Of a DNA stretch of 64,000 nucleotides, positions 56,747-64,000 are shown one piece after another. Source of the stretch: Deltaproteobacteria bacterium (GTDB taxonomy: Bacteria; Myxococcota_A; Polyangia; GCA-2747355; JADLHG01); the NCBI GenBank assembly GCA_020848905.1, contig JADLHG010000018.1, forward strand, positions 62,001 to 126,000. The letters are read 5' to 3'. The stretch's first letter is position 1. Each line of letters opens with the position of its first letter. Made by a program: the position numbers and the translations under genes. The notes under the pieces were generated by a model. The model worked only from the letters and a program-made list of their open reading frames with translations, ran no database searches and was not told the DNA's origin.

Positions 56747-58904
56747 GTCGTTCTCCCAGTGTGAGCTCAACTTCGGGTCGGGTTCTCGGCGACCGCGGAG
56801 CCTCGGCCTTCGGTTCGCCCCGCGGAATGATGAGCGTGAAGCGACTGCCCTGGCCGTGACGGCTTTCTACCAAGATCTGCCCACCGATCATCGTCGCGAG
56901 CTTCCGTGAGATGGCCAGGCCGAGCCCCGTACCGCCGTGCTGTCGGGTGGAGGAGCCGTCCACCTGACGGAACTCGTCGAAGATCACGTCCAGGTGCTCG
57001 GGGCGAATCCCGATGCCGGTGTCGATCACCTGAATCGTCGCACCGCCCTCGGCGCGTGGCTCCAGCACGACCCGCACCGACCCTTCCTGGGTGAACTTTA
57101 CCGCGTTGCTGAGGAGGTTCGCTACAATCTGCCGCACCTTCGCCGCGTCGGTGACGACGCGCAGGGCTCCCTCGGGCAGCGAGGTCTCCACCTGGTAGGG
57201 GCGGTCGCGCACGAGGGGGGCGGTGTGGTCCACCACGTCCCGGACGAGCTGCGGCAGGTTCACGTCGGTGAAGGCCAGGGTCATCTTTCCCGCCTCGACC
57301 TTGGAGAGGTCCAGGATTTCGTTGATCAGCTGCAAGAGGTGCGTCGCGTTCTCGCCGATGCCGCCCAGGCTCTGGGCCTGCTCGGCGGAGACCTCGCCGT
57401 AGATCCCGTCGGCGAGGAGCTCGGTGTAGCCGATGATGGCGTTTAGCGGCGTGCGGAGCTCGTGCGAGATGTTGGCCAGGAACTGCGACTTGAGGCGGTT
57501 CATCTCCTGCAGCTGATCGCGCTGCTGCTGCAGGGTGACGTTGCGCTGCTCGAGGTCCCGGGCCAGGCGCTCGGCGGCCGCGTAGGCGCGAGCGTTGCTC
57601 ACGGCGATGGCCAGCTGGGGCCCAGCGTGCTCGACGAAGTCGACGACGTCGTCGGGGGGCGGCGCGGCCAGGGCGAGGACGACGACGGCCTCCAGGCGCT
57701 CCCCGTGGCGCACGGGGGCGTAGATGACGGCGCGGGCGTCGGGGCATTCCTTTCGCACCGTGGTGTCCTCGGGGAGGTCCACGACGACGACCGCGCGGTG
57801 GCCTTCGGTGACCTGTCGCACGATCTCCTCCGCGCCGGTGAGCTGCGCGTCGAAGGTGTTGGTGAGGAGTCCCTGGGAGACCGCGAGCTCGATCTGGTCG
57901 GGGCTCGTGGCCAGGTAGGCGGCTCCCGCCGAGGCGCGGGTCACGCGCACCAGGGCGTCGAGCGCGGTGTCGAGGAGCCTGTGGAGCTGGAGCGGCGCGT
58001 TGAGCAGAGCGATGAAGTCCCGGCTCCGCCGTAACGCCACGGTGCGGCTGGCCACCTCCTGCTCCAGGTTGCGATTGAGATGCGCGAGGGTGTCCACCGT
58101 GTCGCGCAGCTTGGCCGACATGCGGTTGAAGGACTCCGCGAGGAGCCCGAGCTCGTCGGAGCGATGGACCTCGAGCTGGTAGCCGAGACGGCCGCGGTGG
58201 AGCTCGTCGGCTCCGCGGGCGAGCTCGAGGACCGGCTGCGAGATGCGTCGCGCCAGAAAGAGCGCGAGCAGGACGCCCATCACGAGGACGATCAGGGTCA
58301 GGTACGTGCCCCAGCGCAGGATCTCGCGGAGCTTGGCCTCGGCAGGAGTGCGCGAGAGGCCGAGTCGCGCCACGCCGATGACGGTGGAGGGACTGATCCC
58401 CGGCTCGCCGAACATCCCTTCCTCGGCGCTCCCCTGCAGCGTGACGATGGGGGCGAGCAGGTCGTCGTAGCTCTCGTGGCGGCGCGTCGTCGGCCGTCCG
58501 CTCGGATCGGCGAGGAGCTGCTCGAGCATCCCCGGCGGCAAGGTGCTACGGGGCCGCACGTCGGGTTTGGCCATCCGGACGAGCTCGTCGCCGCGGCTGT
58601 TGTAGATCTGTACGTAGTTGACGTCCGCCTCGAGGAAGGCGCGGCGCGCCGGAACCATGAGGAAGGCGCGGTCCCCCGAATAGGCGCCCAGCTCGCTCTG
58701 GCCGGCGAGGTTCGAGATCAGCGTGGCGCCTCGCTTGGCCTGCTCCTCCTCGACGAACTTGACCTGGCGCGTGTAGTAGATCGACCCGGCGGCGAGCGAC
58801 GTCGCGACCGAGAGCAGGATCAGCGAGCTGAGGAGGCGTGTCTGGAAGCGCTGCCACCAGCGCACGGCGACGGTTCCGTCGAGCGCGCGGGCGAGGCCGC
58901 TCAT
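56730..58904 (-). CDS. Membrane histidine kinase: TM-sensor-TM-HAMP-GAF-HisKA-HATPase
   Basis: 724 residues. TM1 at about 22-43 (LLSSLILLSVATSLAAGSIY), a periplasmic sensor region of about 150 residues, TM2 at about 199-218 (TYLTLIVLVMGVLLALFLAR), HAMP (219-272), a coiled segment, GAF (about 300-445), a second coiled coil, and HisKA with His481 (LANISHELRTPLNAIIGYTE). The HATPase has N-box VANLLSNAVKFT, G1 DTGIGI and G2 GGTGLGLAIS. All catalytic boxes are intact, so it should be an active kinase. The frame stays open upstream of 58904, but that part lies over the preceding gene and is shadow; the ATG at 58904 starts the N-terminal segment before TM1. It follows the binding-protein gene by 32 bases. 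Confidence 0.93.
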   Translation of the reverse strand: MSGLARALDGTVAVRWWQRFQTRLLSSLILLSVATSLAAGSIYYTRQVKFVEEEQAKRGATLISNLAGQSELGAYSGDRAFLMVPARRAFLEADVNYVQIYNSRGDELVRMAKPDVRPRSTLPPGMLEQLLADPSGRPTTRRHESYDDLLAPIVTLQGSAEEGMFGEPGISPSTVIGVARLGLSRTPAEAKLREILRWGTYLTLIVLVMGVLLALFLARRISQPVLELARGADELHRGRLGYQLEVHRSDELGLLAESFNRMSAKLRDTVDTLAHLNRNLEQEVASRTVALRRSRDFIALLNAPLQLHRLLDTALDALVRVTRASAGAAYLATSPDQIELAVSQGLLTNTFDAQLTGAEEIVRQVTEGHRAVVVVDLPEDTTVRKECPDARAVIYAPVRHGERLEAVVVLALAAPPPDDVVDFVEHAGPQLAIAVSNARAYAAAERLARDLEQRNVTLQQQRDQLQEMNRLKSQFLANISHELRTPLNAIIGYTELLADGIYGEVSAEQAQSLGGIGENATHLLQLINEILDLSKVEAGKMTLAFTDVNLPQLVRDVVDHTAPLVRDRPYQVETSLPEGALRVVTDAAKVRQIVANLLSNAVKFTQEGSVRVVLEPRAEGGATIQVIDTGIGIRPEHLDVIFDEFRQVDGSSTRQHGGTGLGLAISRKLATMIGGQILVESRHGQGSRFTLIIPRGEPKAEAPRSPRTRPEVELTLGERHVGRS

Positions 58905-58936
58905 CGTGACGCGCTCGTCGGTCGGGCGCCTCCTCC

Positions 58937-59881
58937 TCACTGCATCACCTCGCTGGCGCGCGCCCTGAGGAGGTCGAGGTTGACGCGAATGCGCTCCGCG
59001 GTGCCCAGGTTGAGGCCGAGGCGCGGGGAACCGACGCCGTACGGGCCGGTGAGCATGCCGAAGCCGTCGCCGGAGCCGACGCGTCGGTCGGGGCGCGCGG
59101 GGGAGGAGAGCAGGCGGTTCACCATCGCGGCGGCCTGCCTGCCGATCTGGTCCGGTGCGTAGTCGAGGGCGAAGAGGGCCCCCTGCTGCACGTGCCTGAG
59201 GGTCGCCCCCATCAGCGGAATGCGGCGGCGAAACTGGAGCCCGACGGCGTACTGCACGACCTGCGGCGTGAGGAGCGTGAGGTCGGCGGGGAGCCAGAGG
59301 CCGCCGACAGCGGGAGCCATGCGTCGCAGGATGCGGACGGCGTCGGCCGGGGAGGAGGCGCGTAGCTCGACGAGCTGGAGCCCCATGCGGCTCGCCATGG
59401 CGTGCGCCGCGGGGAGGAGCGGCTGGCCGGTGGGACCCACGAGCACGGCGAGCATGCGGAGCTGCGGACGTGCGGCGCGAAAGGCCTCGAAGACGGCCTG
59501 CGGAGCGACGTGGGCGTGGATGCCGTGGTCGTCGGGCTCCTGGCGGTCGAACGCGAGGGCGTGGACGACGGGCGGCAGCTTGGCCTTGCGCACGAGGTCG
59601 TAGCCGAGCTGCCCGATGGTGAAGACAAGGTTCGGACGGACCTGCTCGAGCCACGAGACGAGGGAGCTCTGCTGGTCTCGTCGGACGGCCACGACGTGGA
59701 CCGCCGCGCGCACGCGCTCCTGAAACTCCTCGGCCACCTGCTCGAAGGTCGTGATCCCCGGTTCGCGCAACACGACCACGAGCGGGATCGGGCGCGCGGG
59801 AGGCTTGAGGCGCGCCGGCGCCTCGGGTACCGCAGCCGCAGGAGCGGCCGCGACGAGGGCGGCAAGCAGCAGGGCGTGCAC
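58937..59881 (-). CDS. ABC-type periplasmic substrate-binding protein (ABC_sub_bind family)
   Basis: 314 residues with a short signal peptide (ALLLAALVAAAPAAAVPEAP). The two-lobe fold of the PF04392 family is recognised from VVVLREPGITTFEQVAEEFQ, RPNLVFTIGQLGYDLVRKAK, RMLAVLVGPTGQPLLPAAHA, VGGLWLPADLTLLTPQVVQY and FALDYAPDQIGRQAAAMVNR. No permease or ATPase gene is present. It is the first gene of a three-gene minus-strand operon with a histidine kinase and a receiver, so it is more likely a periplasmic sensory co-receptor than a transporter part. GTG start. Confidence 0.88.
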   Translation of the reverse strand: MHALLLAALVAAAPAAAVPEAPARLKPPARPIPLVVVLREPGITTFEQVAEEFQERVRAAVHVVAVRRDQQSSLVSWLEQVRPNLVFTIGQLGYDLVRKAKLPPVVHALAFDRQEPDDHGIHAHVAPQAVFEAFRAARPQLRMLAVLVGPTGQPLLPAAHAMASRMGLQLVELRASSPADAVRILRRMAPAVGGLWLPADLTLLTPQVVQYAVGLQFRRRIPLMGATLRHVQQGALFALDYAPDQIGRQAAAMVNRLLSSPARPDRRVGSGDGFGMLTGPYGVGSPRLGLNLGTAERIRVNLDLLRARASEVMQ

Positions 59882-59961
59882 GGCTCGAGTGTATCAAAAC
59901 GGACATGGTCGAGCAGGGTTTGCCCCTTCATTTTTGACCAGGCGTGGGAGAGAATCGCCGC

Positions 59962-62900
59962 ATGGCCGACGAGCCCCGGCTTCGCCGGGTCGCAGCTACC
60001 GACGACGAAGAGGATCAGTACGGACCGGTCGCCGACATGGTGACCGCGGAGTTCGTGCTGCCCGAGCCCGAGGAGGAGGAGGGGCCCCTCGTCGTCGCGA
60101 CGGTCTTCGAGCCGCGTACCGACGTGGCGCACGAGGCGCGACGCCTGGTCCTCGACGCGCAGCGCGAGCTCGCCGCGGCGGACGAGGCGCAGCAGGCCCG
60201 GTTGCACCTCGAGCTGGGCGTCATCTACGAGCAGCAGCTTCACGACCAGCGTCGCGCGATCCACCACTACCAGCAGGCCTACCGGCTCGCGGGGGAGAAC
60301 GTGGCCAGTCTGCGCGCGGCGAGGCAGGTCTTCGCGGCGCGACAGAACTGGGCCATGGTGCTGACGCTCCTCGACGCAGAGCTCCACCTGGCGGGGACTC
60401 CGGCGGCGCTGGCGCAGCTCCAGTGGCAGAAGGGGCGGATCTACGAGGACTGGCTCGGCAACGGCGAGGCGGCGATCCGCTGCTACGTCGAGGCGCTCCA
60501 CGCGGACCCCGGACAGCCTCACGCGCTGCATCGGCTGCGCAGCCTCTACTGGAGACGCCAGGACACCAAGGGCCTGCTCGAGATCTGCCGTCGCGCGGCG
60601 GCGGCCACCCGTGACCCGAGGCAGCGAAGCCTGCTCTACAACGAGGTGGCGCGGCTGCAAGAGGAGGAGCTGGGCCAGGCCGAGGCGGCGATCGAGACCT
60701 ACGCGGTGGCGCTGTCGGAGGATCCCGCGAACGCGTCGGTGCGGTCGGCCCTGAAGCGCCTGTACCACCAGCGACAGCGGTGGGGCGACCTGGTAGACGT
60801 GCTCCTCACCGAGGCGGAGCTCGCGCCGAGCGGGCGGGAGCGCGCGATGGCCTACCTCGGGGCCGCACGCCTTTGCCGGGACCGCCTGGAGCAGCCGGAC
60901 CGCGCGCTCGAGCTCTTGCGGCGGGCGCGCCTCGAGGCCCCCGACCCGCTGATCCTGCAGGAGCTGGTCGAGCTGCTCCAGCAGAGCGGCCTGCACGCCG
61001 AGCTGGCCGAGGCGCTCCCCGAGCTCATCGCCACGCTGCGCGAGGACGCCGAGCGGGTCTCGGCGCACCACCAGCTCGGGCAACTGCTCGAGGAACGGCT
61101 GGGTCGCGAGGAGGACGCGCTGCTCCACTATCGGCGCGCGGCGGCGCTCGACCCGGCGTACGTTCCGGCGCTCCAGTCGCTCGGCCGGCTGTATCAGCGG
61201 CGCGGCGCGTGGGCGGAGCTGGCGGGCATGTACGCCGCCGAGGCCGAGGCGATCCAGGACCCTCAGGCGCGCGCGGCGCGCTTCTGCGCGGTGGCGGAGC
61301 TCTGCGAGGCGCGGCTGAACGACCCGCGGCGGGCCGTCGAGCTGCACCGCCGGGCGCTCGCGACCGTGCCGCACTTCGGACCGGCGGAGCGGGCGCTCGA
61401 ACGCCTCTATTCGACGACGAAGGACTGGGCGGCGCTGCTCATCCTGCTCGAGTCGCGACTCGAACGGTTGCCGCCGGCCGACGGGGCCGAGCTCCTCGAA
61501 CAGATGGCGCGGGTCTGCGAGGAGCGCCAGGGGGACCCCGACCGGGCGATCGCCTACTGTCGTCGCGCGCTGGCCGCACGACCGGGGCACGGCCCGCTCC
61601 TGCAGATGCTCGCGCGGCTCTACGCTGCCGCGCAGCGCTTCGACAGCCTGCTCGAGGTGCTCGACCAGGAGATCGCCCAGACGAGCGACCCGGAGCTGCG
61701 GCTGGCGCTGGCGCACCAGGCGGCCGAGACCTGCGAGACGCGGCTGGACCGACTCGACGACGCGGTGGCGCGCTACCAGCAGATCCTCGAGTGGAGCGCC
61801 GGGCACGCTCCCACCCTCAAATCGCTCGGGCGCATCTACCATCGTCGCGGTAACTGGGTGGAGCTCGTGGAGCTCTTTCGCAGCGAGCTCGACCGAGGGG
61901 GGCTTCCGGCGGATCGGATGGGCCTGCTGCTCTACAAGCTGGGCGAGATCTACGAGGAGCAGCTGCTGAAGGACGACGAGGCGCTCGCCGCGTACCAGCA
62001 GGCGGTGCACCACGTCCCCGGGTTCCTGCCGGCGCTCCAGGCGCTGGCGCGCATTCACCGGCGGCAGGGGCAGTGGCCGCGGCTGGTCGAAGTCATGCAG
62101 CGCAAGGCGGCGGCCCTCTCCGAGCCCCGGCACAAGGCCACCGCCCTCTACACGATCGGAGAGGTGTGGGAGGCCCGCCTCGGAGAGAAGGGACAGGCCG
62201 CCTACTGCTACCGCCAGGCGCTCGAGCTCAGCCCGGACCACGAGGCGTCGCGCGAGGCGTTGCTGAGGCTGCTCGTCGCCGATGGGCGCTACGGCGAGGT
62301 GGCCGAGCTCTACGAGCAGGCGCTGCGCGCGTGCGGCGAGGAGCGAGGTCGCGTCTCGTTGCTCAAGCAGCTCGGCGAGGTATGGGACCATCGCTTGCTC
62401 GATCCGGAGCGGGCGGCCGGCTACTACGAGCAGGCGCTGGCCGCCGAGCCCGACAACCTCGAGACGCTCGAGGCCCTCGCGCGGCTCTATCGGCGCCTCG
62501 GTCACTTCGAGCGTCTAGCCGAGACCTACGAGCGGCTCGCGGCGGCGTCGCGCAACGTCCAGGACGCCGTCAACTACCTCTACGAGGCGGCGAGCGTGGT
62601 GGAGGTGCGGCTGCAGCCGGAGCGCGACCCGACGGCCCTCTACGAGCGCATCGTAGAGCTCGGGCCGGACGAGGGGGCCGCCCTCGACGTGCTGGCCATG
62701 CGGCACCAGGAGGCCGGCGACTCGGCGGCGCTGCGGCGCGTTCTCGAGGCGCAGCTCGCGCGCGAGAAGGAACCCGACCTGCGGCGCAGCATTCTTCTCC
62801 GGCTCGCCGTGGTTCGAGAGGAGGCCTCCGATCTGGCGGGCGCCGCGGAGGCGCTCTCCGAGGCGGCGACGCTCGGGGAGGATTGGCTCGTCGTTCGTGA

Positions 62901-64000
62901 GCTGCGACGGCTCCGCGAACGTCTGGAGCAGTGGCGGGAGGCGACGCAGAGCCTGGAACGTGAGGCGGCGCTTTCGCGGGACCGCACGCTGGCGCTCGAG
63001 AGCCTGCTGCGGGCCGCGAGCTCGTACCAGGAGCGCTTCGGCGAGCTGGATCGTGCCGTCGCTGCGCTGCAGCAGGTGCTGACGATCGACCCCTTCCACG
63101 AGGAGGCCGCGGGGCGGCTGGAGCAGCTCCTCGTGCAGCGGGGAGCGTGGGAGCAGCTCGTCGAGGTCAGCCGGCGACGCGTGGAGGCCGTCGGCTCGGG
63201 TGCGCGACCGACCACCGGCAACGCGACGATGCTCCAGATCGAGCTCATCGCGCGCATGGCGTGGATTCAGCGCGAGCACCTCCACGCGCCGACGGAGGCG
63301 GTGGCGACGCTCGGTCGGGCCGTGCGCCTGGATCCGAACCACCTGCCGACGCTGCTCACGCTGGGGGAGCTCCACGTGGGTCTCGATCAGTGGCACGAGG
63401 CGGTGGCCGTGCTCTCGCGCATCGTGACGCTCAGCGACGATCCGGAGCTGCTGCGGCGGGCTCATTATCAGCTGGGCGATATCTGGAGCGAGAAGCTCGC
63501 CGACCACCGGCAGGCGATCTCCTGCTACCAGAACGTCCTCGCCATCGCACCGCGAGACCGCCGCGCGCTCGGACGGCTCTACGAGCTGTTCGTCTGGAGC
63601 CGGGACTGGGAGAACGCGGCCGAGACGCTGGGTCGTGTGATCGAGATCGAGCCCGACGCGGACCGGCAGGTCGAGCACTACCTGGCGCTCGCCGAGATCC
63701 ACGAGAAGGGCTTCGGCGACCCGCAGATGGCCGCCGAGCAGCTGCGCAACGCCCTGGCCGTGGCCCCGACGAGCGAGCGGCTGATCTCTCGGCTCGTGGA
63801 CCTCCACGCGCGGCTCGCGCAGTGGGAGACGCTCTCGGAGACGCTGCGGGCCTATCTGGTCGCGCTTCCCGAGGAGCAGCAGCAGCGCAACATCGGTCGC
63901 CGGATCCAGCTCGCGGAGATCTTGCACCAGCGCTTCGGGCGGAACGCCGAGGCGCTCGAGCAGTACCGGGCCGTGATCGCGGCGGACGGGCGAAACATCG
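59962..64000 (+). CDS. Second giant TPR-repeat protein (N-terminal 1346 codons; runs off window)
   Basis: Open frame from ATG 59962 to the window edge, spot-checked in frame at 61081, 62041, 63001 and 63481. The first ~60 residues are acidic and non-repeat (VLPEPEEEEGPLVVATVF). After that there is a solenoid of about 70-75-residue helix-pair units nearly the same in style as the other giant: LHLELGVIYEQQLHDQRRAI, YLGAARLCRDRLEQPDRALE, YKLGEIYEEQLLKDDEALAA, IWSEKLADHRQAISCYQNVL. No signal peptide or membrane helix. The start is divergent from the sensory operon with an 80-base spacer; GGGAGAGAATCGCCGC precedes the ATG. Probably a cytoplasmic scaffold and a paralog of the 3950-residue protein; the true length is unknown. 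Confidence 0.88.
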   Translation, partial: MADEPRLRRVAATDDEEDQYGPVADMVTAEFVLPEPEEEEGPLVVATVFEPRTDVAHEARRLVLDAQRELAAADEAQQARLHLELGVIYEQQLHDQRRAIHHYQQAYRLAGENVASLRAARQVFAARQNWAMVLTLLDAELHLAGTPAALAQLQWQKGRIYEDWLGNGEAAIRCYVEALHADPGQPHALHRLRSLYWRRQDTKGLLEICRRAAAATRDPRQRSLLYNEVARLQEEELGQAEAAIETYAVALSEDPANASVRSALKRLYHQRQRWGDLVDVLLTEAELAPSGRERAMAYLGAARLCRDRLEQPDRALELLRRARLEAPDPLILQELVELLQQSGLHAELAEALPELIATLREDAERVSAHHQLGQLLEERLGREEDALLHYRRAAALDPAYVPALQSLGRLYQRRGAWAELAGMYAAEAEAIQDPQARAARFCAVAELCEARLNDPRRAVELHRRALATVPHFGPAERALERLYSTTKDWAALLILLESRLERLPPADGAELLEQMARVCEERQGDPDRAIAYCRRALAARPGHGPLLQMLARLYAAAQRFDSLLEVLDQEIAQTSDPELRLALAHQAAETCETRLDRLDDAVARYQQILEWSAGHAPTLKSLGRIYHRRGNWVELVELFRSELDRGGLPADRMGLLLYKLGEIYEEQLLKDDEALAAYQQAVHHVPGFLPALQALARIHRRQGQWPRLVEVMQRKAAALSEPRHKATALYTIGEVWEARLGEKGQAAYCYRQALELSPDHEASREALLRLLVADGRYGEVAELYEQALRACGEERGRVSLLKQLGEVWDHRLLDPERAAGYYEQALAAEPDNLETLEALARLYRRLGHFERLAETYERLAAASRNVQDAVNYLYEAASVVEVRLQPERDPTALYERIVELGPDEGAALDVLAMRHQEAGDSAALRRVLEAQLAREKEPDLRRSILLRLAVVREEASDLAGAAEALSEAATLGEDWLVVRELRRLRERLEQWREATQSLEREAALSRDRTLALESLLRAASSYQERFGELDRAVAALQQVLTIDPFHEEAAGRLEQLLVQRGAWEQLVEVSRRRVEAVGSGARPTTGNATMLQIELIARMAWIQREHLHAPTEAVATLGRAVRLDPNHLPTLLTLGELHVGLDQWHEAVAVLSRIVTLSDDPELLRRAHYQLGDIWSEKLADHRQAISCYQNVLAIAPRDRRALGRLYELFVWSRDWENAAETLGRVIEIEPDADRQVEHYLALAEIHEKGFGDPQMAAEQLRNALAVAPTSERLISRLVDLHARLAQWETLSETLRAYLVALPEEQQQRNIGRRIQLAEILHQRFGRNAEALEQYRAVIAADGRNI

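Noticed and set aside
58905-59906. Histidine kinase reading frame open for another ~330 codons upstream
   Set aside because: That part overlaps the binding-protein gene and reads as Arg/Pro-rich shadow; the kinase starts naturally at ATG 58904 before its first membrane helix.
59212-62505. Long minus-strand open frame running across the second giant TPR gene into the binding-protein gene
   Set aside because: Shadow of the plus-strand repeat gene and of the binding-protein gene; composition is low-complexity and it has no motif.

Overview
The window is GC-rich, almost gapless chromosomal DNA that most resembles a member of the Myxococcota or an old-style deltaproteobacterium. Four things point there: a secreted protein with a MYXO-CTERM-like C-terminus; lipoproteins with long Pro-Asp-Ala linkers; an AgmX/PglI-type C-terminal domain; and a row of TPR genes whose order matches the Glt (gliding/sporulation machine) locus of Myxococcus. 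I see no rRNA, tRNA, CRISPR array, insertion sequence or phage gene, and no gap above 300 bases without a gene.

Layout. 1-1664 (minus): start of an ATP synthase Fo operon, atpZ-atpI-atpB-atpE, with a good promoter upstream. 1880-12099 (minus): a papain-fold protein that has lost its catalytic cysteine, hemL and gyrA (overlapping by four bases), a REC-GAF-HD-GYP regulator, a LamG lipoprotein and a DUF2254 membrane protein. 12194-19249 (mostly plus): coaX, an EF-G-like GTPase, an unknown helical-repeat protein, a TlpA-like thioredoxin, rimO (minus), a small zinc-binding protein, and mscL with an added zinc ribbon. 19260-23262 (minus): a Cys-rich lipoprotein and a four-gene ABC-2 operon of two ATPase/permease pairs. 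23436-26842 (plus): the classic rpsP-khpA-rimM-trmD-rplS-yraN operon, with trmD fused to a second SPOUT methyltransferase domain. 26880-28817 (minus): two secreted lipoproteins.

29050-53646 (plus) is the most distinctive region. It encodes a secreted TPR protein, a 1158-residue secreted TPR protein (GltD/AgmU-like), a TPR lipoprotein (GltE/AglT-like), a small secreted protein in the GltF position, an FHA-transmembrane-AgmX/PglI protein (GltG-like), another TPR lipoprotein, a 3950-residue TPR protein (GltI/AgmK-like) and a TPR-DUF4388 protein. The predicted locations run from cytoplasm through inner membrane and periplasm to the outer-membrane face, as in a trans-envelope machine. The AglRQS motor, GltA/B/K, GltH and GltJ are not in the window, so the function (gliding, surface polymer transport or something else) is open.

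53657-64000: glgX (minus), a hotdog thioesterase (plus), a three-gene sensory set of binding protein, hybrid-free histidine kinase and CheY-like regulator (minus), and the first 1346 codons of a second giant TPR protein that runs off the edge. Promoter, terminator and hairpin calls were made by eye. Functions rest on recognised motifs, and Glt orthology is an inference from domain layout and gene order.
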